Part shown: positions 1 through 8,498 of the stretch, one piece after another | How the letters are laid out: every line of letters begins with the position of its first letter | Numbering within the stretch: the first letter of the stretch is position 1 | DNA from: Halobacillus halophilus | GTDB lineage: Bacteria > Bacillota > Bacilli > Bacillales > Halobacillaceae | DNA length: 64,000 nucleotides | Reading direction: 5' to 3' | Assembly: GCF_020171985.1 (NCBI RefSeq) | Contig: NZ_JAIVAL010000001.1 | Span: forward strand, 1 to 64,000 | Program-made: the position numbers and the translations under genes | The notes under the pieces: model-generated | Seen by the model: the letters and a program-made list of their open reading frames with translations, nothing else | What the model was told of the DNA's origin: nothing | Database searches by the model: none

Positions 1-212
1 ATGCCGTAGCTGAAGCAACATTTAAGGTTATCAAAGTTGAATTTGTCCATAACCAGGTATATGCCCATCAATCGATCTTGGATATTGAATTATTTGATTA
101 TGTGCATTGGTTTAATAATATCCGAACTCATAGTACTCTGGGCTACTTAAGTCCAGTAGAATACAAATCTTACCACCTTAATTAAGTTGTCCAATCAAGT
201 GTTGACATTCCA
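1..212 (+). mobile_element. Right end of an IS3-family insertion sequence
   Basis: This is the 3' portion of an insertion sequence entering from outside the window. It holds the last 60 codons of an IS3-type transposase, then 27 bp of non-coding end that finishes around TGTTGACATTCCA. The boundary at about 212 is inferred: sequence from 213 onward matches the dispersed repeat at 33.2 kb (reverse complement), so the IS lies inside a repeat copy. The left end and target duplication are outside the window. Confidence 0.75.
3..185 (+). CDS. IS3-family transposase (OrfB), C-terminal fragment
   Basis: Partial gene, cut by the window start; the visible frame encodes 60 residues before a TAA stop. 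The residues include HWFNNIRTHSTLGYLSPVEY, the typical end of the DDE (rve) integrase domain of IS3-family OrfB proteins, which catalyse cut-and-paste or copy-paste movement of the element. The last catalytic Glu of the DDE triad usually lies in the helix just before this motif, and part of that helix (AVAEATFKVIK) is visible. Whether the full transposase is intact cannot be judged here. It is oriented like the downstream ylm genes but is not functionally linked to them. Confidence 0.85.
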   Translation, partial: AVAEATFKVIKVEFVHNQVYAHQSILDIELFDYVHWFNNIRTHSTLGYLSPVEYKSYHLN

Positions 213-330
213 AGGAGGCTTGCCAGTTCCCCCGCAGGAAAGCGAGTTGTTTCCGTAGCCATCCCCCTTTCTTTCTTAGCAACGGTCCCAGAATATCTCG
301 AAACTGAGTCTTCCACAATCCGGCCATTTA
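213..330. repeat. Dispersed structured repeat, copy A (truncated by IS)
   Basis: This segment matches the reverse complement of the left module of the full copy at 33131-33674, including the stretch GCAGGAAAGCGAGTTGTTTC and the terminal inverted repeat (294-330) with TATCTCGAAACTGAGTCTT followed by a CCGGCC..TTTA tip. Only one module and one terminus remain; the rest was displaced by the insertion sequence ending at 212. Homology to the copy at 46.2 kb continues a few bases past 330 (GTGTAATAAGCTT). No coding potential is seen. Confidence 0.8.
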
Positions 331-468
331 GTGTAATAAGCTTCTTATAAAAAATCACCAATAAGCTTTAACTGAGCATTTCTTAAAAATCATTTATCCT
401 TGCTTTGTCTTTTATTTTCACAACTGTAGAGACATTGAAGCATATAGTTAAGGAAAGGGGGATGAATG

Positions 469-744
469 ATGAAAATTTCAGAATTGCAGCTCAAAGACGT
501 GATTGCTATGGAAACAGGAGAACGATTAGGATATATTAGCGATTTAGATATAGACACCCAGCGCGGACGATTAAGTGGACTTGTGTTGACGATGAAAGGG
601 AAAGCGATGGGTCTTTTTGGCAAAGAGGAAGAGATGGTCATACCATGGGACCAGATTGTCAACATCGGGGCTGACGTGATTCTTATTAAAAAGTCGGGAT
701 CGGCTGGATTTACTGTGTCCCAAAAGTCAGATTCGAAAGAATAA
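469..744 (+). CDS. ylmC: YlmC/YmxH-family PRC-barrel sporulation protein
   Basis: Small soluble protein of 91 residues with a single PRC-barrel fold (about residues 1-75; pattern ETGERLGYISDLDID). This family is found in endospore formers beside the sigE-sigG and ylm cell-division genes; its biochemical role is not established. Two adjacent ATGs exist (466 and 469). The second is preferred because AAAGGGGG at 454-461 is 7 bases before it. It is the first gene of the ylm cluster here. The usual upstream neighbours (sigE/sigG) are not seen; instead there is repeat and IS sequence ending about 140 bp upstream. Confidence 0.9.
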   Translation: MKISELQLKDVIAMETGERLGYISDLDIDTQRGRLSGLVLTMKGKAMGLFGKEEEMVIPWDQIVNIGADVILIKKSGSAGFTVSQKSDSKE

Positions 745-798
745 TACAAGAAATAAGATGAATAATGTGTTAAAATGAAGGGAAATTGAGGTGGTAAC

Positions 799-1599
799 AT
801 GTATGAACCTTTTCAAGCAGAAACGCTGCGACAACATTCTTGTTTTACGAATCGTGATAATATAATTGCAGGTCTTACCACTAGACAAGGTGGTCATAGT
901 GAACGTCCATTTAATACCCTGAACATGGGGCTCCATGTTCAGGATGAATCTGATACCGTATTGCAAAATAGACAAGAAATAGCGCAGGAAACCGGTTTTC
1001 CTTTAGAAAACTGGATAATAGGAGAACAAATTCATGATATCCGTGTAAAAGTGGCAGGAAATGGGGAAAAAGGTAAAGGAGTATTTTCTCATGAATCAGC
1101 AGTCGCGGGAGTTGACGGATTAATTACTAATCAGCCAGATCTGTTACTCGGAGGCTTCTATGCGGACTGTGTACCCTTATTCTTTTATGCCCCGGTTTCC
1201 GGTTGGATTGGGATCGCCCATGCGGGCTGGAAGGGAACGGTCCGAAATATGGTTTCACAGATGATTGGCCATTTGACTGAGCAAGGCTGTTCTCTTGAGG
1301 AAATTGAACTCGTCATTGGTCCGTGCATAGGTGGCAAGAACTATGAAGTTGATCAGCGTGTATATGATCAGATACCGGCAGAATTCCAAGAAGAATCAGC
1401 TGTATCTGTTTCTCCTGGAAAGTACAGGCTGGACCTAAAGAAATTGAATGAGTCTATGGCACTTCAATCAGGGCTGCATAAAGAGAACGTCAGAGTCTCG
1501 AGGCTTTGTACATACGAGGAAGAGAATTTGTTTTACTCCCATCGCCGTGACCAGGGACAAACAGGGCGTATGCTTGGGTTTATTGGTTTGAAGGGCTGA
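799..1599 (+). CDS. pgeF: Peptidoglycan editing factor PgeF (YlmD/YfiH family)
   Basis: Cytosolic 266-residue protein of the laccase-domain/YfiH family. Members keep incorrect amino acids out of peptidoglycan precursors and have reported purine nucleoside phosphorylase/deaminase activity. The metal-site residues are visible: His79 (EQIHD), Cys124 (ADCVP) and His141 in HAGWKGT, followed by GPCIGG. Length fits the family. The ATG is preceded by GAGGTGG with 4-base spacing. An extended -10 (TGTTAAAAT, about 767-775) just upstream may give it a promoter separate from ylmC. It is followed after 18 bp by ylmE in the conserved order. Confidence 0.95.
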   Translation: MYEPFQAETLRQHSCFTNRDNIIAGLTTRQGGHSERPFNTLNMGLHVQDESDTVLQNRQEIAQETGFPLENWIIGEQIHDIRVKVAGNGEKGKGVFSHESAVAGVDGLITNQPDLLLGGFYADCVPLFFYAPVSGWIGIAHAGWKGTVRNMVSQMIGHLTEQGCSLEEIELVIGPCIGGKNYEVDQRVYDQIPAEFQEESAVSVSPGKYRLDLKKLNESMALQSGLHKENVRVSRLCTYEEENLFYSHRRDQGQTGRMLGFIGLKG

Positions 1600-1617
1600 T
1601 GGTGGAAGGAGAGAAAG

Positions 1618-2286
1618 ATGTCGGTAGTTGAAAATCTTGAAAAAATAAAACAAAATATTGCGGAATCCTGCTATAATTGTGGACGCTCTCTTGATGATAT
1701 TACGATTATTGGAGTAACCAAGTACGTATCCGTTGAGCGTGCACAAGAGGCTATTGATGCGGGAATCGTTAATCTTGGCGAGAACCGTAAAGAAGAACTG
1801 CTGGAAAAATACGAAACCATTGGTTCCCGCGCAAATTGGCATTTTATAGGATCTCTGCAGTCTAGAAAAGTGAAAGAGGTTATTGATAAGATCACCATGA
1901 TCCATTCTCTGGACAGGAAGTCTTTAGCAAAAGAAATTAATAAACGAGCCTCAGCACCAGTCTCCTGCTTCATACAAGTTAATGTAAGTCAGGAAGAGTC
2001 CAAGCATGGACTTGCGCCTGAAGAGGTGGAAGACTTTGTCCATTTAATGGAATCCTATGAAAACGTCAAAGTCGCAGGGTTAATGACCATGGCACCTCAT
2101 GATGCTGACGATGAGCGTCTGCGTGGGATTTTCAGGCAGCTTCGTGCTTTGCGTGATAAAATTCGAGATAAACATTTGCCTTATGCTCCTTGCGAATATC
2201 TATCTATGGGAATGAGCAATGATTACCGTTTAGCCATTGAAGAAGGTGCGACTCATATCCGGATTGGTTCCAGCCTTGTAGGTTAA
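1618..2286 (+). CDS. ylmE: YggS/PLPBP-family pyridoxal phosphate homeostasis protein
   Basis: 222-residue cytosolic protein with an alanine-racemase-like TIM barrel that binds pyridoxal 5'-phosphate and helps PLP and amino-acid homeostasis; it has no known enzymatic turnover. The PLP lysine is Lys35 in IGVTKYV, and the phosphate-binding end RIGSSLVG is at the C-terminus. NLGENRKEEL and HFIGSLQSRK are typical family blocks. The ATG follows GGAGAGAAAG. It lies between pgeF and sepF as in Bacillus subtilis, where ylmE, sepF and ylmG sit in the divisome-linked cluster. Confidence 0.95.
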   Translation: MSVVENLEKIKQNIAESCYNCGRSLDDITIIGVTKYVSVERAQEAIDAGIVNLGENRKEELLEKYETIGSRANWHFIGSLQSRKVKEVIDKITMIHSLDRKSLAKEINKRASAPVSCFIQVNVSQEESKHGLAPEEVEDFVHLMESYENVKVAGLMTMAPHDADDERLRGIFRQLRALRDKIRDKHLPYAPCEYLSMGMSNDYRLAIEEGATHIRIGSSLVG

Positions 2287-2310
2287 CTAATAAAACTTGA
2301 GGTGATCAGC

Positions 2311-2766
2311 GTGAGTATGAAAAACAAATTAAGGTCATTTTTTACTTTGGATGACGAATATGAATATGAATATGTAGATGAGGAGATTGATGAACCTATG
2401 GAAGAAGAATACGAACAGAAACAGCGGAGCCGTAGAAAAGAAGATACGCAGAATATCGTTAGTTTGAAAAGTGCGAAGTCCTCTTCCAAAATGGTATTGA
2501 ATGAACCCAGCAGTTATAATGAAGCTCAGGAAATAGCCGATGAACTTGTTAATCGTCGAGCCGTGGTTATTAACCTTCAAAGGGTGGACCATCATCAGGC
2601 GAAGCGAATTGTAGATTTTTTGAGCGGTACAGTATATGCTATAGGGGGAGACATTCAGAAGTTAGGTTCTCAGACTTTTCTATGTACTCCGGACAACGTG
2701 GAAATATCGGGCTCTATTTCTGATATGATTGCACAAGAAGATGATGAACTTTATAAAAGGTGGTAA
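2311..2766 (+). CDS. sepF: Cell division protein SepF
   Basis: SepF is a peripheral membrane protein that binds the FtsZ C-terminal tail and anchors and bundles Z-ring filaments. The product is 151 residues: an N-terminal amphipathic membrane-targeting helix ([11 protein letters not shown]), a very acidic linker rich in Glu/Asp/Tyr (about 14-40), and the conserved C-terminal domain (about 62-145; [20 protein letters not shown]). The GTG at 2311 is chosen because it gives the family N-terminus MSMKNKL and follows GAGGTGAT; an upstream in-frame GTG at 2302 lies inside that ribosome-binding site. Four bases separate it from ylmG. Confidence 0.95.
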   Translation: MSMKNKLRSFFTLDDEYEYEYVDEEIDEPMEEEYEQKQRSRRKEDTQNIVSLKSAKSSSKMVLNEPSSYNEAQEIADELVNRRAVVINLQRVDHHQAKRIVDFLSGTVYAIGGDIQKLGSQTFLCTPDNVEISGSISDMIAQEDDELYKRW

Positions 2767-2769
2767 GTC

Positions 2770-3042
2770 ATGGCGTTTTTGTTTAATATTTTAACGAGTG
2801 TATTAGAAATATACAGCTGGATTGTCATAATCTATATTCTGTTATCCTGGTTTCCAGGAGCCAGGGAATCGAGCTTCGGGGAAACGTTAGGACGTTTAGT
2901 CGAGCCTTTTCTAGAGCCGTTCCGCAAAATTATTCCTCCTCTTGGAATGATTGATATCTCACCAATTGTAGCGATCCTGGTACTCAGGTTTGCCTCAGCT
3001 GGTTTACGTGAGCTGTATTATGTACTTGCAGGAATAGTTTAA
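2770..3042 (+). CDS. ylmG: YggT-family membrane protein YlmG
   Basis: 90-residue integral membrane protein with two predicted transmembrane helices (about 3-25 and 62-85) and the family motif around SWFPGARESSFG and PFLEPFRKIIPPLG between them. YggT/YlmG proteins are found with division genes in Firmicutes, cyanobacteria and plastids. Their molecular role is unclear; effects on membrane protein insertion, ion balance and nucleoid or division-site organisation have been proposed. The ribosome-binding site AAAGGTGG overlaps the end of sepF, suggesting coupling. A terminator follows directly. Confidence 0.93.
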   Translation: MAFLFNILTSVLEIYSWIVIIYILLSWFPGARESSFGETLGRLVEPFLEPFRKIIPPLGMIDISPIVAILVLRFASAGLRELYYVLAGIV

Positions 3043-3046
3043 AAAC

Positions 3047-3106
3047 GGGAACAGGTCTTGGGAATTACGCTTTACAGCGCCCATATATCTGTTCCCTTTA
3101 TTTTTG
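3047..3106 (+). terminator. Terminator between ylmG and ylmH
   Basis: GGGAACAG (3047-3054) pairs with CTGTTCCC (3089-3096), with possible inner pairing, followed by a T-rich tract to 3106. It separates the sepF-ylmG unit from ylmH, allowing partial readthrough into the next genes. Confidence 0.75.
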
Positions 3107-3119
3107 GTTGGAGGTTGCT

Positions 3120-3893
3120 ATGGATATTTATCAGCATTTCAGGGAAGAAGAACGACCTTTCATTGACCAGGTTTTAGCTTGGAGGGAGGATGTAGAGCTC
3201 AAATATCAGAGAAAGTTGAGCGACTTTTTAAATCCAAGGGAGCAGGACATTGTGAAAGCAGTTATGGGAAATCACCCGGACTTCAACTTTGGTCTGAGCG
3301 GTGGAAAGAATCAAGCTGAGCGCAAAAGGGCCATTATTGCTCCTGAGTACGAAATTATTGAAGAGGATGATTACCAGCTCATTATGCTGGAAGCATCTTA
3401 TCCGGCAAAATTTGTGACTCTTGAACATCCAGATGTCCTTGGAGCCTTCATGTCTTTAGGGATCAGACGGGAAAAACTGGGCGATTTAGTTGTAAAGAAT
3501 GGCACCATCCAGATTATCACAGACCAGGACATCAGTGATTATATTCGGATGAATTTTACAGGTGTCAAACGAGCAACCGTCAACTTTGAAGAAAAGCCTT
3601 TATCTCAAATGATTGAGAGCGAAGAGACATGGGTTACGAAAGATACAACGGTTTCTTCATTAAGACTTGATGTTCTTGTGAAAGAAATTTATGGCATGTC
3701 CAGGAAGAAAGCAGGTATGCACATCGACAGCGGGCACGTAAAAGTTAATTTTCGTGTGGTAGAGAACGGAGCTTTTCAGCTGCAAGAGGGAGATCTCATT
3801 TCCTTGAGAGGCCAGGGGCGAAGTAAGCTTGAGGAAATTCAAGGCCTCACTAAAAAAGAAAAATATAAAGTATCCACTTCTAAATTGAATTAA
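3120..3893 (+). CDS. ylmH: RNA-binding S4-domain protein YlmH
   Basis: 257-residue RNA-binding protein with a C-terminal S4 domain (about 180-240; RLDVLVKEIYGMSRKKAG, then HVKVNFRVVE). It was first known from the division cluster, and work in B. subtilis reports that YlmH binds stalled 50S subunits and can act in ribosome-associated quality control like RqcP. The ATG at 3120 (MDIYQHF, the family start) is chosen: GGAGG lies 5 bases upstream, while an in-frame TTG at 3108 would overlap it. The partner factor rqcH is also in this window at 18.5-20.2 kb. Confidence 0.93.
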   Translation: MDIYQHFREEERPFIDQVLAWREDVELKYQRKLSDFLNPREQDIVKAVMGNHPDFNFGLSGGKNQAERKRAIIAPEYEIIEEDDYQLIMLEASYPAKFVTLEHPDVLGAFMSLGIRREKLGDLVVKNGTIQIITDQDISDYIRMNFTGVKRATVNFEEKPLSQMIESEETWVTKDTTVSSLRLDVLVKEIYGMSRKKAGMHIDSGHVKVNFRVVENGAFQLQEGDLISLRGQGRSKLEEIQGLTKKEKYKVSTSKLN

Positions 3894-3971
3894 AAGCTTA
3901 TTCAAGAAGGAATCTTTCAACAAATAGTCGAAACTAATCTACGAATGGAATACATCTAGGAGGTGTCTGGT

Positions 3972-4505
3972 GTGCCATTAACACCAATAGATATTCATAA
4001 TAAGGAATTCACAAGAGGGTTTAGAGGATATGACGAAGATGAAGTGAATGAGTTTTTAGATCAAATTATCAAAAACTATGAAATGGTGATTCGGCAGAAG
4101 AAAGAACTTGAACAGGAAGTCAGTGAGTTGAATGAACGTCTCAGCCACTACAGCAACATTGAAGAGACCCTTAATAAATCAATTGAAGTTGCTAAACAAA
4201 CGGCAGAAGAAGTAAAAACCAATGCGAATAAAGAGTCCAGTTTAATTATTAAAGAAGCTGAAAATGATGCATCTCGAATTGTAAATGAAGCCGTAGAGAA
4301 ATCTCGTCGAATTTCTTCAGAAGTGGAAACGATGAAAAAGCAGGCCAAATTTTTCAAAATTCGCGTACGCAAGCTTGTAGAAGCCCAAATGGAAATGATT
4401 GACCACGAGGGCTGGGAAGATATGTTTGAGACGGAGCTTGATGGAAGTGAAACCCTGGAAGAAGCCATTGATAAAGAACTTACACCGAATCAAAAGCGTT
4501 CTTAA
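3972..4505 (+). CDS. divIVA: Cell-division initiation / polar scaffold protein DivIVA
   Basis: DivIVA binds negatively curved membrane at poles and septa and recruits MinJ/MinCD and sporulation factors. The 177-residue product has the membrane-binding N-terminal domain (about 1-60: MPLTPIDIHNKEF, RGYDEDEVNEFLDQI) and a long coiled coil (about 30-140) with a charged tail. The start is GTG at 3972: AGGAGG at 3958-3963 is 8 bases upstream and the N-terminus matches the family; a GTG at 3963 overlaps the ribosome-binding site. In B. subtilis ileS follows; here a terminator and then lspA follow. Confidence 0.95.
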   Translation: MPLTPIDIHNKEFTRGFRGYDEDEVNEFLDQIIKNYEMVIRQKKELEQEVSELNERLSHYSNIEETLNKSIEVAKQTAEEVKTNANKESSLIIKEAENDASRIVNEAVEKSRRISSEVETMKKQAKFFKIRVRKLVEAQMEMIDHEGWEDMFETELDGSETLEEAIDKELTPNQKRS

Positions 4506-4539
4506 TTTCTACATAGTGTGAATGAACAGCAGGTGTGCA

Positions 4540-4568
4540 GATGCCGTCTCTTGGGGAGGCGGCATTTT
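4540..4568 (+). terminator. Terminator after divIVA
   Basis: ATGCCGTCTC (4540-4549) pairs with GAGGCGGCAT (4555-4564) with one G-U pair, followed by TTTT. It ends the divIVA transcript where ileS would normally follow. Confidence 0.75.
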
Positions 4569-4667
4569 CAACTTCATGGTGTGAGAGAACTAGCGCGATA
4601 ACCGAACCAATGAACTGAGAGCTGGCAATCTACTTTTTGATTGGTAAATGCTGCCCGCTTATTTTAT

Positions 4668-4677
4668 GGTACAATAG
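4668..4677 (+). promoter_or_regulatory. Extended -10 promoter for lspA-rluD
   Basis: TGGTACAAT is a TGn extended -10 element about 30 bp before the lspA ATG; no good -35 hexamer is seen at 16-18 bp. It would drive lspA-rluD independently of divIVA. Confidence 0.5.
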
Positions 4678-4706
4678 CGAAGGAATATACTTGATGGAGG
4701 CCGCCT

Positions 4707-5180
4707 ATGTACGTGTATTATTTAATAGCCATTGCTATTATCATTCTTGACCAATGGACCAAATGGCTTGTTGTATCGAACATGGAGATTGGGGAGAGCA
4801 TTCCGCTTATAGAGAATTTTTTCTACCTGACTTCCCATCGTAACCAGGGAGCTGCCTGGGGAATACTGCAGGGACAAATGTGGTTCTTTTATATTATTAC
4901 CCTCATCGTGATTGGGGTCGTCATTTATTACATGCAGCAGTTCGCAAAGGAAAGCAGATTAGCGGGAGGGGCCTTATCTTTAATTCTTGGAGGCGCAATC
5001 GGTAACTTTATTGATCGTGTGTTCCGTAAAGAAGTGGTAGACTTTGCTGACACGTTAATTTTTACGTACGACTTCCCTATTTTCAATGTTGCGGATTCTG
5101 CTTTAGTCATTGGAGTTATATTAGTCATGCTCGCTACATTGCTGGATGAGCGAAAGAAGAAAGGAAGTTTGGAACAGTGA
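4707..5180 (+). CDS. lspA: Lipoprotein signal peptidase (signal peptidase II)
   Basis: Membrane aspartic protease that removes the signal peptide from diacylglyceryl-modified prolipoproteins in the plasma membrane. The 157-residue protein has four transmembrane helices and the family blocks [17 protein letters not shown] and FNVADSA; the two catalytic aspartates are Asp103 and Asp130. GGAGG lies upstream of the ATG. Its stop overlaps the rluD start as GTGA, implying translational coupling. A likely client in this window is the sugar-binding lipoprotein at 48.5 kb. Confidence 0.96.
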   Translation: MYVYYLIAIAIIILDQWTKWLVVSNMEIGESIPLIENFFYLTSHRNQGAAWGILQGQMWFFYIITLIVIGVVIYYMQQFAKESRLAGGALSLILGGAIGNFIDRVFRKEVVDFADTLIFTYDFPIFNVADSALVIGVILVMLATLLDERKKKGSLEQ

Positions 5181-6085
5181 GTGAACAATACGAAGTAAGG
5201 CAGGATGACGAGTTTAAAAGGATTGATAAGCTTTTGACAGAAGTCATAACCGATGCCTCGCGTTCTCAAATACAAGGCTGGCTGAAAGATAAGCTGGTTG
5301 AAGTAGATGGAGAAGCGGTTAAAAGTAATTATAAAGTACAGCAGGGGGAAACTATTACGTGGAGTATTCCTGAACCAGAACCTTTGGAAGCTGCCCCTGA
5401 AAACATCGATATTGATATTGTATATGAAGATGATGACGTAGTGGTCGTGAATAAAGCCGCAGGAATGGTCGTTCATCCTTCTGCCGGACATTCAGGCGGA
5501 ACGCTCGTAAATGCTTTATTGTATCATTGTAAGGGACTTTCCGGAATTAATGGAGTTGAACGCCCCGGAATTGTCCATCGTATTGATAAAGACACGAGCG
5601 GCCTATTAGTTGTAGCTAAGAACGATAAGGCACACCAATCTTTAGCTGAGCAGTTATCGAATAAATCAGTCGAGCGAAAATATGAAGCGATCGTTCACGG
5701 TCTGATCTCTCATGAATATGGAACGATTGATGCTCCGATTGGACGGGACCCTAAAGATCGTCAGAGAATGGCGGTTGTAGAAAATGGACGCGAAGCGGTT
5801 ACTCACTTCAGAGTGCTTGATCATTATGTAGACTTTTCCCTGGTTGAATGTACGCTGGAAACGGGGCGTACCCACCAGATCCGTGTTCATATGAAGTATA
5901 TAAGTCATCCGCTTGTCGGTGATCCTAAGTATGGTCCGCGGAAAACATGGGGGCTTAAGGGTCAGGCCCTGCATGCCAAATCTCTTGGATTCGAACATCC
6001 CCGTACAGGAGAATGGTTGAAATTTGAGGCCGAGCCTCCAGAAGACTTTACGGATATGATTACATTTCTGAAGAACCGCCGTTGA
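5177..6085 (+). CDS. rluD: RluA-family 23S rRNA pseudouridine synthase (YlyB/RluD)
   Basis: Isomerises specific uridines in 23S rRNA to pseudouridine. The 302-residue protein has an N-terminal S4 RNA-binding domain (about 14-70) and the RluA catalytic domain with [16 protein letters not shown], whose Asp137 is the catalytic residue. Length and motif fit RluD/YlyB of Bacillus. The GTG start overlaps the lspA stop. Its own TGA stop (6083-6085) lies inside the -35 of the pyr promoter, so the next operon starts immediately. The exact target uridines cannot be told from sequence. Confidence 0.94.
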   Translation: MSEQYEVRQDDEFKRIDKLLTEVITDASRSQIQGWLKDKLVEVDGEAVKSNYKVQQGETITWSIPEPEPLEAAPENIDIDIVYEDDDVVVVNKAAGMVVHPSAGHSGGTLVNALLYHCKGLSGINGVERPGIVHRIDKDTSGLLVVAKNDKAHQSLAEQLSNKSVERKYEAIVHGLISHEYGTIDAPIGRDPKDRQRMAVVENGREAVTHFRVLDHYVDFSLVECTLETGRTHQIRVHMKYISHPLVGDPKYGPRKTWGLKGQALHAKSLGFEHPRTGEWLKFEAEPPEDFTDMITFLKNRR

Positions 6086-6110
6086 CAAACCGGACAAGCC
6101 ATGACATAAT
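6082..6110 (+). promoter_or_regulatory. Sigma-A promoter of the pyr operon
   Basis: TTGACA (6082-6087), a 17-bp spacer, and CATAAT (6105-6110). This is a near-consensus vegetative promoter overlapping the rluD stop codon and placed just before the first PyrR attenuator. Confidence 0.85.
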
Positions 6111-6117
6111 CATGGTT

Positions 6118-6792
<675 letters not shown>

Positions 6793-6809
6793 ATCATACC
6801 AATAGCTAC

Positions 6810-6908
6810 CTTTAAGAAAGTCCCGTGAGGCTTAAAAGGTCGTAATGATACACGTGTTCCATTCACACGTTTACCTCTTTGCGTACTTTTAAGCAAGGAG
6901 GTTTTTTT
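6810..6908 (+). promoter_or_regulatory. PyrR attenuator 2 (pyrR-pyrP)
   Basis: PyrR-binding loop AAGTCCCGTGAGGCTT (6818-6833) precedes a terminator in which ACCTCTTTGC (from 6873) pairs with GCAAGGAGGT (one G-U), followed by a T run to 6908. It controls pyrP and downstream genes. Confidence 0.92.
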
Positions 6909-6960
6909 ATGACCAGAATTTCTCACTATCTGTATGTAAATATAAAGGAGGAAATCAACG

Positions 6961-8352
6961 ATGAGCCAACAAAAAGCCGCTCTTAATATTAACGAAGTTC
7001 CAAAAATGCATCAATGGTTAACCTTAAGCCTGCAGCACTTATTTGCGATGTTCGGCGCGACTATACTTGTTCCGTTCTTAACCGGATTGCCGCCGTCTGT
7101 TGCCTTAGTATCCAGTGGGTTTGGCACACTAGCTTATTTATTAATTACACGAGGAAAAATACCGGCTTATCTCGGATCGAGTTTCGCTTTTATCGCTCCT
7201 ATTATTCAAGTATCCGAGAACCACGGTATAGCCGGAGCCATGATCGGAAGCTTTCTGACGGGGATTGTGTACGGGTTCGTCGCCCTCTTCATCTCCTTGT
7301 TTGGAACCAAATGGCTGACGAAACTGCTTCCGCCGATCGTTGTTGGCCCCGTTATTATGGTGATTGGACTGGGACTAGCTTCTACCGCCATCGATATGGC
7401 TATGTACTTGCCAGGCCAGGAAGGAAATGTGTACAGCGGCACTCATTTCATGGTAGCGCTGGTCACCTTAGCCATAACCATTATCGCCTCTATATTCTTC
7501 CGAGGATTTTTCTCACTGCTACCGATTTTGTTCGGAATCGTAGGCGGTTATTTATTTGCACTCTCTCAAGGGATCGTAGACACGAGTGGGCTGAGAAGTG
7601 AGTGGACAGCTCTTACATCAGCAGATTCATTTGGAGGAGTTATAGGAGCCGTTTTTCAAATGCCGGAATTTGTTATACCTTTTGTTGACTTCTCACCGGC
7701 TTCGGTGTTCAGCTGGGAGATTGTCTTTCTGATGGTTCCCTTTGCGCTTGTAACGATAGCCGAGCATACTGGTGACCAAATGGTCCTGTCAAAAGTCGTA
7801 GGCAGGAACTTTCTGAGAAATCCCGGATTAAATCGCTCAATTTTAGGTGACGGAGTAGCAACTGTGATTGCCTCCTGCCTGGGCGGACCGCCAAACACGA
7901 CTTACGGTGAAAACATTGGCGTGCTAGCCATTACTCGAGTTTACAGTGTATTCGTTATTGGGGGGGCTGCAGTAATTGCCATTTTATTCGGCTTCCTGGG
8001 GATGATTACAGCACTGATCAGTTCTATTCCATCTGCTGTGATGGGCGGCGTTTCCATCCTGCTGTTCGGAATCATTGCCTCAAGCGGCCTGCGGATGCTC
8101 ATTGATAATCAGATTGATTTGGGTGAAAAACGAAATCTTGTCATCTCTTCGGTTATACTTGTTATCGGAATCGGAGGAGCCTTTATTCAGTTCACAGATA
8201 GCTTTCAAATCGAAGGCATGGCTCTGTCAGCCATTATTGGTGTGCTTCTTAACCAAATCCTTCCTGGTAAAGAAAAAGGAGAAGGAAATGGCAGTATGTT
8301 TGAAGAACCGATCGAAGAAGAAATGGAAGAGGAAAATAAAAGAGCCGTATAG
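6961..8352 (+). CDS. pyrP: Uracil permease PyrP (NCS2 family)
   Basis: 463-residue integral membrane transporter importing uracil, probably with protons. It belongs to the nucleobase-cation symporter 2 (UraA/PyrP) family, with 12-14 predicted helices. Family blocks include FGATILVPFLTGLPPSVAL near the start, AEHTGDQMVLSKVVGRNFL with the conserved Glu, and GGPPNTTYGENIGV in the transport core. The ATG follows AAAGGAGG. The C-terminal 25 residues are a very acidic cytosolic tail (EEPIEEEMEEENKRAV). Position between two PyrR attenuators matches B. subtilis and couples uracil uptake to UMP status. Confidence 0.95.
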   Translation: MSQQKAALNINEVPKMHQWLTLSLQHLFAMFGATILVPFLTGLPPSVALVSSGFGTLAYLLITRGKIPAYLGSSFAFIAPIIQVSENHGIAGAMIGSFLTGIVYGFVALFISLFGTKWLTKLLPPIVVGPVIMVIGLGLASTAIDMAMYLPGQEGNVYSGTHFMVALVTLAITIIASIFFRGFFSLLPILFGIVGGYLFALSQGIVDTSGLRSEWTALTSADSFGGVIGAVFQMPEFVIPFVDFSPASVFSWEIVFLMVPFALVTIAEHTGDQMVLSKVVGRNFLRNPGLNRSILGDGVATVIASCLGGPPNTTYGENIGVLAITRVYSVFVIGGAAVIAILFGFLGMITALISSIPSAVMGGVSILLFGIIASSGLRMLIDNQIDLGEKRNLVISSVILVIGIGGAFIQFTDSFQIEGMALSAIIGVLLNQILPGKEKGEGNGSMFEEPIEEEMEEENKRAV

Positions 8353-8369
8353 TTTGACCAACGCACACG

Positions 8370-8467
8370 TTTTAACCGAGTCCCGTGAGGCTTAGAAAGG
8401 TGTAACGGGTTGGGCTCGTTTGTCATGCGAGTTCAGCACCCCCATACACCTGGGGGTGCTTTTTTTA
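8370..8467 (+). promoter_or_regulatory. PyrR attenuator 3 (pyrP-pyrB)
   Basis: Loop GAGTCCCGTGAGGCTT (8378-8393) precedes a strong terminator, AGCACCCCCA (8435-8444) with TGGGGGTGCT (8451-8460) and T7. It regulates pyrB through pyrE. Confidence 0.93.
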
Positions 8468-8498
8468 TAAAATTCTTATGAGATGGGAGAGAAGAAAC

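Noticed and set aside
4506-4706. Remnant T-box leader of the lost ileS gene
   Set aside because: I saw no AGGGTGGNACCGCG-type T-box sequence; only a terminator and a promoter are present.
7014-7601. 195-codon frame inside pyrP
   Set aside because: Out-of-frame shadow of an intact transporter gene; composition is not protein-like.
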